A stretch of 64,000 nt of DNA from Halichondria panicea (lineage: Eukaryota > Porifera > Demospongiae > Suberitida > Halichondriidae). The position numbers were made by a program, and so were the translations under genes. The notes beneath the pieces are model-generated. The model did not search any database, was not told the DNA's origin, and worked only from the letters and a program-made list of their open reading frames with translations. Of this stretch, positions 1-12,239 are shown piece after piece. Position 1 is the stretch's first letter; every line of letters starts with the position of its first letter. The stretch spans positions 14,380,198-14,444,197 of the forward strand of contig NC_087377.1 of NCBI RefSeq assembly GCF_963675165.1, written 5' to 3'.

Positions 1-1
1 A

Positions 2-2523
2 GTAAGTGTAATTACGGATGATGGAAAAGATACACTTTCTGGTTTGTACTGTTCTACTACTGTTAAACTTATCTGCAATGTTACAAATCTTCCTTTTGTG
101 CAATGGACATACAATACCAGCAAACAAGTAATTGTTAGTTTTCAACCTGATAGTGTAGTACGTAATCTCGACCCAATCGTAGCATTTCCATTTTACCAGT
201 TAACACAGTTCAATGCATACAAAAACCAAATGAATCAGTCACGAATTAACGCTTCAACAATTCTCACTGTTGATCTCTCAGAGCTCTACAACCAGAATAT
301 TAAAACTATTTCTTGTGGTTCTTTTGTTTTAAACAAGACAGTGCCAGTGAATATCAGCATCTTGCAGCCATCCTTTCCTTCTGTTAGTCCTCAAGTTTAT
401 ACAGCTGTGATCGTACGCTATAACTTCGGACTTATATTTAGTGTAGATGTATCATGGAGGAAATTTCAGGTAAGTATAGTGCTTAAGACATAAAGATTTG
501 AATGCGCACTGCACGGCTGCTATAGCAACCAGATTGTCCTGAATACGAAAATTTCCAAGAATACCTCATCAATGTCACTGGATGTGGGTGGACGTGGATC
601 AACCCAAGCACCTGTCAAGATAATATTTGCTCGTCAGTTTTCAGTAATTGTACAGATAATATGAGTGAAATTACCCTACAAGCCAAGATTGCTGACACTG
701 AGAGTGAACCAGTAGTTTACCCCACATCTATTGGTGAGAGCTTTAACTTGGTAGTATTACATTTATTGATCGTTTTTATTTATTTACAGATTACTATAAT
801 CAATATTTCCGACCTGCTGTTAATCAGTCGTCGAAATGCCAAGTTCATGTTCAGTGCTTACCTATTCATAGATATGTTAGAGGAAATCAAACGTGTACCA
901 TTCGATACACTACAGATCCCAAATATGGAAATCTATCAAATCCTATCATGAATCCTGTTGGCACAACACCTGTCTTACTTTCACACATCACACCTGGTTC
1001 TATGTACTACTTTGAGTTCTCAGTGTTGGTGAATGATACCTTACTGATCGCAGAGAGAATTGAGTACGTTACAGAATCAGGAGGTACGGGAAGGAATTTT
1101 TCTTGAGATAATAATTTAGAGCCACTTCAATTGGCAAGATCTTGTCTCATAACATGTGTGCATGCATGCTCATTTTCTACAATATATACTGCACACACCT
1201 ACAGAATCGTTCCAGTTGGGTGGAAGAGAAGGCGTCATCATTGCCATTACATCAGGTTTCTTAGGATGCTCTACTGTACACACTATAATCGTAATGTGCC
1301 AATTAAAATTGAATAGTAAGTATAATTATTATATATATACGTTAATTTTTGTCACTCATATCAGTATTGGTATAATAATAATTATAGTATTATGATAATT
1401 ATTGCAGAGGGTCATCCTACAGTTTCCAGGTTCATTTCTAACAAACACATTCAAATCTTGATGGCACTGATCCTCTTCATGTTCTTTATTGCGTGTGGAA
1501 CTCTGTTGACAACCTTTGCGATTATTTCAAATGGTGCGTATTGCCAACTCTCATTTGCAATACTTTGTGTGACATTGTTTTTAATACAGATGTGTGTTTA
1601 TTGAATCAAGAAGTTCCCAACAGTTTGCTTGATGCAATGTTAGTAATTTCATGTGTTGGGATAGGAATCCTTCTCCTCTATTGGGTCTTCAGACGATATA
1701 AAATATATAAGCAGCCCACTAAAGGTAACTTGGAGAGAGTAATTAATGTTGTATACATCTTTTCATACATCTTATTTTGTGTATAGGAACCCAAAACAAG
1801 CCTGAAAACATGACGTATGTTCTTCCTTTATCATGCAGTACAGTTAATTATGTAATATAGGTCTCATTGCGACTATGCTCTTCGTTCGAACATCTCTTCA
1901 CAAAGAGCTCAATATAACACTCAAGAGTCACCTGAGGTAATTAAATTGTGTTTCAAATTAAGACAATTTATTTTGCTATTCAGAAGACACCTGATTCTCA
2001 GGAGTGCCAACAATTACATACCGAAGGCGTTAACGAAATGGTTCCAATACAGAAGAAGCTATCGAATGACAGCCAGCTAATGACGACACCTAGTAGAAAA
2101 AGCCCACCCTCTACACTTCCCAAACAAAGAAAATCAGGTCAACATTCTAACAGTGTTTTGTACGACAAGGTTGGTTTAGCGAAAGTCAAAGGCAATGTCT
2201 CGGATATAACAGAAGTCGAGTTGAAAGCTAACGAGTCTTACGGGCACACAGACAAGAGGTTTTCAACTGCCAAGAGCAACGTGACTGCTTGTCCATTATG
2301 TTCAACACCAGCCAGCAAAATCCAGCAAGATTTGTCATTACGTCATCAGTACAGTGAGATCAAAGCGAAACCGAAGGGTGAGCATCCTGAGCTGAATGCT
2401 ATTGAGCAGGAGCAGATAGAGTTGAAGTCTAATCAGTCGTATTGTCAGCTAACAAGTGCTGTGGGTCAGATAGGGGGATGTGAACCACTGCACGAGTACG
2501 ACTATATATACGTGGACTCCTAA
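2..2523 (+). CDS. Partial Ig-like/FN3 three-pass receptor with NxSY-rich cytoplasmic tail
   Basis: The 5' end (signal-peptide exon) lies outside the window. Nine phase-consistent exons give 661 residues: 2-469, 526-733, 790-1083, 1205-1315, 1408-1533, 1590-1724, 1787-1814, 1861-1936, 1984-2523. Exon 1 is the Ig-like domain (Cys pair, W, NxS/T sites). Exon 2 is an FN3-like domain with several Cys. Exon 3 is a third domain ending in the YYFEFSVLVND pattern shared with two other genes here. Exons 4, 5 and 6 each carry one hydrophobic segment, so N-out topology would put the tail in the cytosol. The 180-residue last exon holds repeated tyrosine motifs ANESYGHT, SNQSYCQL and a terminal YDYIYVDS. 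Role inferred: cell-surface recognition with phosphotyrosine or PTB-type signalling. No enzyme domain is seen. Ligand unknown. Confidence 0.8.
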
Positions 2524-3274
2524 TAATGAGGGATAAGAACCACTGCACAAGCATATCATAAATGGCTATATATACATAATTGTACTATGGTTGCACCAAA
2601 GATCAAAGGCTTCAGTTGTAGTTTATACTACTTATACAACCTGTCTGACCACAGCCATGGTATATGGCTGTTATACCCTAGTGTATAATAGCCATATACC
2701 ATGGCTTGTGGTCAAACTACATGTACAGCTAGAACTGAATACAGTATCCCACCTTTGCAACAAAATTGGGTTTTTTGACACACTGTTTCAATTAAAACAA
2801 TGACACACTAGATCTACTCAATTCAATCAATATTAGAGCTAGAGTGAATTCAATACAAAAAAGGGTCTACTAATGTTTTAGTCAACATAAAAAGAGCCAA
2901 GTTCGAGCGATGAATAGTTCCAAAAAGGAGGCAAATTTAGAAGAACTCCGTGAACCGAACGATACTGGTTTGTTTGTGTTGCTTTTTTTCAACTTTCAAC
3001 ATTGGTTGTCACAACCTGCTTATTGCATTGCTGCATGGGACCAGGAGCAGTAAGAAGGGTCCAGACTGCCAAGTGTTTCTCAGACTAAAGAGACTGCACT
3101 GCACTGGGCCAGTACAGTAGGCTTGTGGAATGATATTTTCGGGTACATTTGCACTCTTTGTAGACAAGTAGCACCAGTGTACTTTCTTGAAGTGCCTTCT
3201 ATAAAGATGCAGAAATACAGCCTTCACAATTGCTTGCTTGAATCATAGACGCTTGCTTGAATCAGCCATCGCGC
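2524..3274. other. Intergenic stretch with one hairpin
   Basis: Apart from the palindrome at 2647-2712 I see no coding signal: short reading frames lack recognisable domains and splice partners. Confidence 0.5.
2647..2712. repeat. 66-bp near-perfect palindrome
   Basis: The arm beginning GACCACAGCCATGGTATATG returns inverted as CATATACCATGGCTTGTGGTC around a 5-base centre. It is probably a small MITE or foldback remnant just downstream of the receptor stop. A transcribed hairpin is possible but unsupported. Confidence 0.75.
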
Positions 3275-3374
3275 TTTTTAAAACACTGTGACTATTCTTA
3301 CGGCACTGTAAAGGCTGCTTACCTTGCTATATTTACGGCATAGTGAACTTTCACCTCTGGCTCTGGCAACTTCC

Positions 3375-3410
3375 TAGCCTCGATTCAAGGCCGGCCTGGG
3401 ATAGAGGCTA
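3375..3410. mobile_element. Minimal 36-bp TAGCCTCG-type element with 9-bp target duplication
   Basis: TAGCCTCGATTCAAGGCC faces its inverted partner GGCCTGGGATAGAGGCTA with no internal sequence. GCAACTTCC flanks it on both sides (3366-3374, 3411-3419). The termini match four larger elements in this window, so this is the shortest member of that Mutator-like family, reduced to its ends. Confidence 0.8.
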
Positions 3411-3447
3411 GCAACTTCCTGTAGCAAGTTACCCGGGTATAATCAAT

Positions 3448-3707
3448 ATGGCGCTAGACTTGCTCCATCTACAGAATGGCCAGGAGTTCTGCTCTTTCGA
3501 GGAACTGGCCGAAATTATTAAGAAGTGGGAAGAGGTTAATTTTGTTACTCTTTACACAAGAAGCTCTAGGAGTATTGAAGCAGCTAGAAGAAGGGCTCCA
3601 AAGAGAACTTTTCTCGACAAACTGAAGTATTCAGAAATTGATTATGCATGTGTACATGGAGGCAGAGAATATAAGTCCCAATCTACACAGAAGAGGCTGT
3701 GCCAAAA
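3448..3707 (+). pseudogene. FAR1/ZSWIM-like N-terminal fragment of a Mutator-type transposase
   Basis: The ATG opens an 86-residue frame with the pattern F-S-EEL..I..WE..NFV.LY.R.SRSIE followed by KYSEIDYACVHGGREYKS, a basic zinc-binding-like start typical of FAR1/ZSWIM3-like proteins derived from MULE transposases. It ends at a GTAAG donor. The downstream catalytic DDE region is absent from the element, so the gene is broken. The joining exon could not be placed in phase with the PHD piece. DNA binding to the element's ends is the inferred ancestral role. Confidence 0.5.
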
Positions 3708-3912
3708 GTAAGAATTCTGACTGCTAATTAATTTTGTCTAGTGTACTGTACCAGTAGACTATAGTTCTAGCATATTAATACTCTCTGCATTATCAGCTAT
3801 CAATGCTTTGATAGTGACTATAATTATGACGTCCATGACCTCGTGTACTGGATGTGCATCATTGCATGCATGGTGTGCAATAGGCGTATAATTATCCCTT
3901 CTCCTTCTGTAG

Positions 3913-4286
3913 TTATGCTCAACTGGTTTGTCGATGAAGAAGTCACTGAACGAGCAGTGAGAGGTGGGGACCTTATTGAAGAACATGAAGTGGAATGTTG
4001 CCCTGAGAAAATACCCAGAAAGTGCTTGGATGACAATTTTTGCATTGCTCAAATCAAAAAATACTTCACTTTTGATGGCTGGAGTTTACTTCAAAATAGC
4101 ATAGATACTTTGCTTGTTCATGGGAATTGGACTTGCTCAATATGCTGCATTGATTTATCTACAAGTGAAAGCATTGGCTGTGATAGTTGTCTTGGATGGT
4201 TTCACTTGAAGTGTGTTGGATTGAAGAACGCTCCTAAAAGCAAGCACTGGTTTTGTAGATCCTGTCATTTAATTTTTATGTATTGA
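3913..4286 (+). pseudogene. PHD-finger C-terminus of the same transposon protein
   Basis: After a TTCTGTAG acceptor the frame runs about 120 residues to a stop. It contains C-S-I-C..., CDSCLGWFHLKCVGL and HWFCRSC, i.e. the Cys4-His-Cys3 pattern of a PHD finger in the last 55 residues. The preceding segment FDGWSLLQNSID is shared with the decayed copy at 40504-40728, so both belong to one repeat family. PHD fingers read histone tails. Here it was probably the C-terminal module of a transposase. Without the catalytic core it is a remnant. Confidence 0.55.
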
Positions 4287-4427
4287 TTATTAACTCATCT
4301 ATTATAGCGCATGCGCATAAATTATTATTATGGTCAGAGGTGAAAGTTCACCATGCCGTAAGAATAGCAAGGTAAGCAACCTTTACAGTGCCGTAAGAAT
4401 AGTCACAGCGTTTTTAAAAAGATAGCA

Positions 4428-5794
4428 AATTCATTGCATAGCTATAGCAACAGTGACGTCAAACAGTAGTTATAAGCATATTCATTGAAGAAGCATGACA
4501 GGAAGTAGCTAAACATAGTAGTACAGTTCTAAACATAGTACAAGCCAGTTAAACTATGGCCTCTCGTGGTATATTTGCTTTACACGCTCGAGTAATCAGA
4601 TAAACCAACTCGGCTGCGCCTCGTGGTTTATCAGATTACTCTCGCGTGTAAATCAAATATACCACTCGAGGCCATTGTTTAACTATAACTTATACGGACG
4701 GCACCTATATATAGTAACTAGTCAATCACACACAATTTCATAAAGAATTTCAATTAATGTATAGTACAATTCTGTCATCGTAACATCTGAGTGTATTGCA
4801 TGCGTATTATCATAATTATATTTGTTGGGAATAATTAAGCTGCTTAAAATAGCCCCCTAGAATTCTTTAGATGCACAGTACAGTACTATGTTTAGCCAGC
4901 ATTGTTTGTCCATTGCAGACACTCATACGTTCACCACACACACGAACACGATAACATGCACACATGTCTAATTGGGTTGGACGCAAGGAAACTGAGGCAC
5001 CAACGCAAAACAAAGATGAAACATATCATGCCCAAGAGAAATGTCATGACTCACCCATTTCTAGGACTAAAATTAATATACTTTTTCAAACGAGCACTAT
5101 AAGCTGTACTTTGTGCTGGACTATGTGCATGCATGGGTTCTTCAGAGAAGGCTTTACCCACTTCCCTGAGTGAAGTGCGGCCTGGGATCGAGGCTAATCA
5201 CATTATGGCTATATAATACCATTAACCCACTGTGTATATTCTTGGCTAAATATCTGTAGAGCTGGACTCTCAGTACTATATAAATAAGAGAGATATTCGA
5301 GTGCAAGTTGAGACCTGGCCTTTCATAAGTATCAGTCAGTCCACTCACTGACAATGCATGTATATAGGGTCCTGCTATTTTGAGGTCATTTCTGCCCTTA
5401 TAGGTATATGCACACGTACTAGGACACATGAGCTTGCATGCTTGAGACCTATTCATAATGCAAGGACGTTTGGAATAGACTCATGCAGGAACTGGTGATG
5501 TTGAAAACATCGAAGTGCACCAGTTTTTTAGTTTATCACCTCCAATGACTCAATTGCATGTTATAATAAGAGCCTCCCTCATTCAACTTCCTGGTAAAGA
5601 TTCCCTCCATTACCGAGAGATTGACTCGGATCGATCTCATCGGCAAGGCTATTTCTAACACCCCTTCCCTTTGAAATACGAGACAGTGGGCATGTCTGTG
5701 AGCGTTACAGACCACACTTTACTTCAGGTTAATAAGATTATTTTATATCCAAGTATCCATGACGTGCATGTATTAAAATGTATTGTAACTCCCA
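4428..5794. other. Non-coding stretch with repeats
   Basis: Contains the palindrome at 4548-4684 and a solitary TAGCCTCG-family right end (GGCCTGGGATCGAGGCTA, ending at 5196) whose left partner I cannot find. The short reading frames carry no recognisable domain. Confidence 0.5.
4548..4684. repeat. 137-bp foldback palindrome
   Basis: The left arm GTTAAACTATGGCCTCTCGT matches, inverted, the right arm ending GAGGCCATTGTTTAAC, with a GC-rich loop near 4605. It looks like a short MITE or hairpin element. No target duplication is clear. Confidence 0.75.
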
Positions 5795-6370
5795 CACACC
5801 TACAGAATCGTTATATACAGTTGAGAAGGTGTCATCCTTGCCACTAATATTATTTTAGGATACTTTACTGTCCACATTATAATTATACGATGATAATGTA
5901 CCAAATTAAGTTCTGTCACTCAGATCAGTATTGGCAATGGCACCATAAAGGTGGTGAGCATACTGTGTTCTAACTTCATGTTCATTATATGAAACGCATT
6001 CAAATCTCAATCATCACACTGATTCTCTGCATGGTCCTGTTTATTGGATGTGGCACTCTGTTGACAACCTTGGTATGTTGAATTGGTATAATTATACCAA
6101 CTTACATGTTTTTTTTGTGTGTTTCACAAACTAACAAGTTCCCAACAGCTTGATGCACTGTTATTAACTTCGTAGCATCTTAATGGGTCTCGGTGGGATA
6201 CAAAGTTATAAAAACAACTAGAGTAAACAAAAGGTAAGTAAACCATTTACATTGGAAGGTTACAGTTGTTTATCTGTTGATTGTGTGACATACAATAGGT
6301 CTGGTTGCGATATAACAATCGTCAGAACAGCAAATCACAGAAATGTAATATCCAAGAATTGTCAGAGATT
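5795..6370 (+). pseudogene. Relic of the three-pass receptor membrane exons
   Basis: Blocks match the first receptor in order: 5795-5890 its exon 4, 5930-6075 its exon 5 (including the CTCTGTTGACAACCTT stretch), 6130-6235 its exon 6 and 6300-6365 its exon 8. Stops and small indels interrupt every block and no ectodomain is left. It is a tandem copy in decay, about 4.5 kb downstream of the parent. Confidence 0.7.
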
Positions 6371-6591
6371 TTTGCCTTAGCCATGAAGATTGTGTTTACA
6401 GTGTCGAGGATACAAAGAAATGCATTAATGTGTACCTGGCCATGAATTTTTATAATTTAATTATAGCCTCTGGAGCACACACCGACTTTAACCATTAATT
6501 TTACCAGCTGAATGATTGTAGAAAAAATTCAATATCTGCATGCTATACCTCGCCTGATTCATGTGTAGATTTCTACAACAAGCTGTCACTA

Positions 6592-6899
6592 GGCCCTGAT
6601 AAATTATGTTTTTTTTCTCCCATTATTCTATTCTTTAATTCTTGCCTATTATTCCGGCATAAAAAATCCGCATAAAAAAATTCTGAAAATGTGACATAAT
6701 AATTATAGAAAATTAAGACAAAGACATAAATACAGCACACAACTGACACACGACATAATTAAATGATTTTCTCAGTGTTATAATTATCTTGCTGACTTGT
6801 TTTTGCCATGAAACGTCGTTATGCATGTAATGATCTTTACCAAAAATGGACATAATAGACACCATTATGCTAAAAATTGAGCATAATTTGTCAGGGCCT
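6592..6899. mobile_element. MITE with GGCCCTGATAAATTATG termini
   Basis: GGCCCTGATAAATTATG at the left end is matched by CATAATTTGTCAGGGCC at the right. The interior is AT-rich without coding potential. A relic of the same right end is at 31040-31095. Confidence 0.6.
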
Positions 6900-7902
6900 T
6901 AGCTGTCACCCACTGACCTCAATTTTCAGGTCACTTTTTTCCTATTGGTAACCCAATCCAGCCACACCCAGTACCCCAGTGAAATCCCTTCCCTTTTCCA
7001 CATAATAGCCGGAATGTGCAGGGGATTCTTGATGTTTTCGGCGTCCTCAAAGTATTCTTGAAGCTGCAGGATGACACGTATATATCAGAACATGATGAGG
7101 TTGGTACCAAACTGTAGCGTACACCCTCAGCTAGCTGCCAAATTATGTCTCAGGAGTTCTGAAACCTTAAAAGTGTGGAACCAAGGAGATCGAACCCCGG
7201 TTAGGGAGGGCTTTTGCGCCCTCTTAAAATTCCTCCATACATGTTTGGGCAAGAGGACGCGCCAAAACGCGGGAGAATAATTTCACTTCACTACACGTGG
7301 TGATTTTAGCAATTAATTTTGTGCACTCTCTGCATGTGCCACATCTGATGGACGCAGTGCAGACCACGCGTTTTTGGCTCATCGAGTCATGCAATGGGGT
7401 TAATTAAGTCCATCAAACAGACGTGGCACACAGGATGACTTTATGGAAAACTTGAAGAGGTTATATCACTTACACACCAGAACTACGTCAATTTCCATTC
7501 AAGAGTATAAAGCTGGATAATGTTGAGTTGTATATGTATTCGCATTGATAGAAACATTGCAGCTATAATGGTCTACTGATTGTAAATTCAGTATACTTGT
7601 GACACAATGTGCTGTGTGCATGTACGTGATGCCACTTCACTATTATTAGTGCATGTTTGTCATAATAATTAAATCTCAACTTATCTACACTTTGCTATTG
7701 AGACTAGCGATCAATTTAAAAGTACGCAGTAATTATGATAATCAATTACGTTACATTGATTGTATGCATGAGTGCATGAAGGGTTGTATAATTGGAAGTG
7801 TGATATACACATACTGTTACAAAATATCCGATAAGGTACAACGTTGTGATACTGCACTAAACTGACATGCTTGCATGTGCTAGATCTAAATGGGAGACTC
7901 TA
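6900..7902. other. Stretch without recognised gene
   Basis: No domain-bearing frame. A tRNA B-box-like GGTTCGATC on the minus strand near 7188 is isolated and has no A box or cloverleaf that I can draw. Confidence 0.4.
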
Positions 7903-9428
7903 TTTGCAAGATTGAAGCAGTTCATTGTCAACGTAATCGTACTCCACTTTATCCTCTGGGTCAGTGGATACTCTTGCCAAACCATACGACTGATTCGCTT
8001 CCATGTTCATCTTGCCTCTTCTAGCTCCACTTCTTTTCAAAATTCCCACTTTATCGTAAGATAGGTTAGCTTTTAATCTCATTTCTTCATCTGGTCGGGA
8101 ACGTTCTTTCTTTGGCTTTCCATAAGACTCGTTAGGAATTGGTTCCTTTGAACTTACACTCGACTTTGTATAAATACTACTGCCTATTATTGGATCATCG
8201 GCTTCACAATAAGAGTGAGTCAGGTCTTCATTTTGCTGTGCTGTTTCTGGATTCGAATAGATAACCTCCCGATAAATTTCCCTTGATTCTTGTATTCGTA
8301 TCTCCGGTGCATCCTCTCTCGGTTGCACTCCAGACTCAGTTTCTCTTTTCAATTTTATGATGAGTAATTTTTTCAGCACAATATAGTATGTACCAACTCC
8401 CGTGACGAAACCGAGTACCAAAGAGAATATGAATACAACAACAGTAGTTGCTACGGTCACTCCGATAGATACACCATTGGAACTGCTGTCTGTCACTAAA
8501 ATTACAGCTGATGTAAAGGCTCATGCATTAATAGAACTCACCTATAACAATATTATGTAGGACAGGATCACTTCTCCCCACGTCGTTGATAGCTTGGAGC
8601 TCCAACACGTAATTACCATCTCTGGAAAGCGGGACAGTGAATGTGACGCTGCACACCATTGTACAGGTACCACTATTAGTAGTTGAGATGTGATGATAAT
8701 CATTCCCAGTTAGGGTGGCCTCATAGCGTATTTGTTGTCTAGAAGCAGGGCATGCCACAACCTGTGATTGACAATCATGCGTGGATCAGATAAGGTATAA
8801 ATGTATATAGCCCCTGGGCCAGTATTGCATGGTAAAAATGGTATGGCTTACTGGTGGTTCCCATGAAACTGTCAGCATAACAGAAGCAGAAGATTTAAAG
8901 GATTTGGCAATATTGATTTGTTGAGATGCATGCATGTTGCCTTACCTGAACATCAATTGTGATTGTCTGGTGCGTTACCGGATCGCCGCATCTGATTTCA
9001 TTAATGTGCTGCTCCTCAAGCTCTGAGATGTCGAGGGTAAGAGTTGAAGAAAAGTTTCCAAAATTCCATTGATCACTCTGCATAACTGAGCTCAACTCAA
9101 CAGAAATAAAGGCTGGATTTGGTACAGTTTGAGTAGAAATCATACTGTCAGGATAGAATGAATGAATTTCTTCCTTAGTGACATTGTAACTCCAACGCAA
9201 ACTAGTGAGGTCCACTCCCTCACAAAACAGTCTGACAGTTCCAGGACAGTGTTCACCAACCAGATCACTCCTCCCTCGACAGTCAGAGAAACACCTGCAA
9301 CATGATTACATGCACTCAATGTTGCATAGCAAATCATGAAAACATGCAGGGATCTTACTAATTGCTCCGATTTGTCCAACAGTGAAACACAGTAAGACAA
9401 TACTCATTACCAAGTGAAATACTGCCAT
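7903..9428 (-). pseudogene. Ig/FN3 single-pass receptor with NxSY tail, frameshifted
   Basis: Exons on the minus strand: signal peptide 9428-9359 (MAVFHLVMSIVLLCF...), Ig-like 9294-8946, FN3 about 8761-8542, and TM plus tail 8495-7903. The last exon is fully open: a 24-residue hydrophobic segment, then about 150 residues with NPETAQ, THSYCEADD, NESYGKP, ANLSYDKV, ANQSYGLA and YDYVDN, closely matching the tail logic of the first receptor. The Ig exon is one base short at GGAGTGATCTGG (about 9270), where paralogs read GGAGTGAGTCTGG. Its 3' end also changes frame near 8920. It is therefore probably a recent pseudogene. Assembly error or unusual splicing could rescue it. Confidence 0.65.
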
Positions 9429-11164
9429 CCTATTAATATATATAATAGCTACTTGCAATTGAGGCAGAACAATAATGGCTATTACTATGATTCTTTTACT
9501 AAAAACAAATATACATCACTATAGCTATCTCGTAGTTCACGTGCAGTCTCTCATACTTCAATTCACATGTTGATGTGGATTAGATCTATTTGAAGACAAG
9601 GTTAATATCAGTTGCAAAACATTGCTTTCTATGTACCTGGTTATAGTGTTCAGTTATAACTTCATATTATTTTCATAATCTGGATCACCTGGAGAGTATA
9701 TAGGTCTTACGTTAGCTGCCCTTCAGATTTCAGTAGACAAAGTATAAGCCGCCCTGATAAATAATGCTCGGAATAATCTGTGTAATAGCATGAACAGTAT
9801 AAATTTGTCCTCTTTCTTCCTACAGTGGATTGCAACCTTTCTCTTGTGAGATTTGATGCTTGAGGCAAGGCTTGAGGAGCTTTGAAGACTTCAAATTAGA
9901 TGATCTTGCTGTTATAAATATTTGTATTTAGAGCCATTCTGTGCATGCTCAATAGTATTTAAATTTGCGGTTAATTTTGCCTATATATTTCAAGATGCTG
10001 CTTATATCAAGTGTATAATTAGCTCAGGCCTAGCATTGAGCGTGAACAAAAACTTAGTCAACAAGTTCGCTTGAAATCCATCGCTAAACGAAAAGGCACC
10101 CAAAAAACCTGATAATCGAGTAGTAATCACTGCATGTGTATACTTACGTAAACTATAAGAAATCATGCATTATATAATAGCTAAACTATTCAGGAATGTT
10201 GTGCAGACCTTAAGTTATAGCCGACAACGATTGGTCTTTCCATTTTGCTAAGAGATTGTCCACTATATAGAAAAATCCGTTGCTGTTTTATAATTAACCA
10301 TCACATATACCCACCACCTTTGGTTACCATGGAAATCTTTTTTTGGATCGTTCTCTACTTACACAATGGTATCAGCAGTATTACTTAGAAATTATTTTGT
10401 GATTGTAGCTAATAATTAATTATTATACCAATACTGAGGAGCAAATATTGCGTTTTTTTACTCTCTAGACTAAAGGCACTGTAATTATCAGTGGAAATGG
10501 GTGGCTTGGTCGACCTCGCCCACAGAAAAAAGGCGTTATATGATTATCGGGATGTTTGCAGGGACATTTTATACTGGGACAAACACCAGGGGAAAAAGCT
10601 AGGAATCTAATACTCTTCCTCCATAAACTCTGCTGTACTGGGTATATGACCAGGAGCACTCCTGCATGGTATGACTAATATTAGAAATGTTGTGAACCTT
10701 TTTATAGACAAACTACTGTGAAAAATTAAAAAAGGTGATGACACTGCAAATAGTTGTGGCTCAGGTGCTGTTGCAGGAAAGTGACCGCCTAATACTAGTT
10801 GGGCGGAAGTCCTGTCACGGCAAAATCTGTCCCTCTTAAAATTAGTCCAGGGGGACCGATTTTGGCAGCAAAAGTGGTCCCCCCGGACTGGTTTTGATTG
10901 CCATAATTGGTCTTACCCTGCCAAAAACGGTCCGCCGAAGTTTTGTATCATAACTTGGCCATTATGAATGCTGTGAGGATGCAATCCTCTGAGCCTCCTT
11001 CTTTTGGACTGTAGATAGTGTCTCAACTGTCTATTTCAACAACACATCGCGAGCCATCAGCAATATTAAAATCAGGCTAGTGTATACTCACAATAAAGTA
11101 GATGAATGCATCAGTTAGATCTATGCAGTAAATGAGGGCTTAGCCAACTGTAAATTACTTTTTG
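9429..11164. other. Long stretch without recognised gene
   Basis: Upstream region of the minus-strand receptor, then AT-rich sequence. A low-order repeat of GGACCGATTTTGG/CCAAAAACGGTCC elements lies at 10840-10945. No coding exon with a domain was found on either strand. Confidence 0.45.
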
Positions 11165-11940
11165 CAGTTTCTACAGTACCAGCGTTTATTGGTGTTCAGT
11201 ACTTCTTCATCGATTTTCTCGCAAGTGTCGTGATACCACTGCACCATACCACCCTGTCAGACGCAGCTCCTGAATCTGTCAAACGACAGTGACAATATAC
11301 ATCAAACGACTCTGTTTTGCTGGGGCGACTAATAGCTCTTCTTGAGCGATTAATTGGAAAGTGGTCTAGTTTCCCGCTCTCAAGACACTGGATCAAGTGG
11401 CTTCTCATCTGTATCTGCATGGCTATAAATTAAACCACACTAGTAGGATTGATTGCGAGACATAAGGAAGTTGCAAAAGCCAAAGCAAACAGACCACAAT
11501 CTGAAGCACCGATTTGATGCTGTACGTTCATATACTGAATCGTTATGGTATCTTTGCTTGTGTGAAGTAGAGCAGCAATTTCTTCTTTGTTTCGACTTGT
11601 TGTGCATCTGCCACCACTATCATACACTTTCACGAACTATGCCAGGAAGACAATTAATGGTAGAAATCAGAATCCAGTGGCTATCGGCAACATTAAGAAC
11701 CTGCACAAACTCTGCAGTTTCTATATCAATAGAGAGGGTACGAGTTTTGCAAACATCCTGTAAACCTGAGACTAGATGACCAAACTGAGAATGTAGTAGA
11801 TGTTGCCCGGTATCAATCAAATTATCAGTGAGCCATCGATGTGGATGTTCTAAGATGTCTTTGTCGGCCTTGAATAGCTTCAATGATGGACACCAAACTG
11901 AGAGGCCTTGACTCAGAGTTGTCTTCGCTCTTGTCATCAT
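11165..11940 (-). pseudogene. ULP1-like cysteine protease plus PHD finger, transposon-derived
   Basis: Read on the minus strand: 11940-11632 contains WLTDNLIDTGQHLL and ADSHWILIST, and after a frame change 11633-11430 contains GASDCGLFALAFATSLC. Together they give the His (SHW) and Cys (DCG) of the C48/ULP1 SUMO-protease fold. Next, 11420-11165 encodes YCHCRLTDSG and, in another frame, a WYHDTCE...WYCRNCKK pattern typical of a PHD-like finger. At least two frameshifts break it. Its position downstream of an integrase tail on the same strand suggests one retroelement polyprotein, as reported for some gypsy-like elements in lower animals (family knowledge). The protease is unlikely to be active. 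Confidence 0.6.
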
Positions 11941-12239
11941 CTTGCATTGCTTTTCATATCTTTAAAGCATTCCTTTTCTGTCGTCGTTTTGAATCTCTAG
12001 CAAAGCTTGTTCATTTCGAGATTTCTTGCATGGGGGAAGAACAGCAGGTGTTTCCTTTGTCATAATTATTATGTCTTCGTTTTAAATGTAGTATGCAATT
12101 TTTTGAGAGCTTGACAATATTGGAAATGGGTATTGCTTGCTTGTACTTGATAATAAGTTCAAAGCAGGTGCTGGAGCCGTTAAGATAAAAAAATATCTTC
12201 ATCAAGAAAACTTAAGTTTGGCTCTGGAACAATCTCAGT

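Larger units (their letters stand above)
3275..4427. mobile_element. TIR element carrying FAR1-like and PHD-finger fragments
   Basis: About 85 bases at 3275-3360 (key core GACTATTCTTACGGCACTG) recur inverted at 4334-4427, enclosing two plus-strand coding pieces. The pieces resemble the N- and C-terminal ends of a Mutator-like transposase, with no catalytic middle. I read it as an internally deleted derivative of a Mutator-type DNA transposon. Target duplication not identified. A 36-bp foreign insertion sits in it at 3375-3410. Confidence 0.6.

Noticed and set aside
7150-7230. tRNA-like B box (GGTTCGATC) on the minus strand
   Set aside because: No A box at the right distance and no acceptor stem; could be a SINE trace, but not supported.
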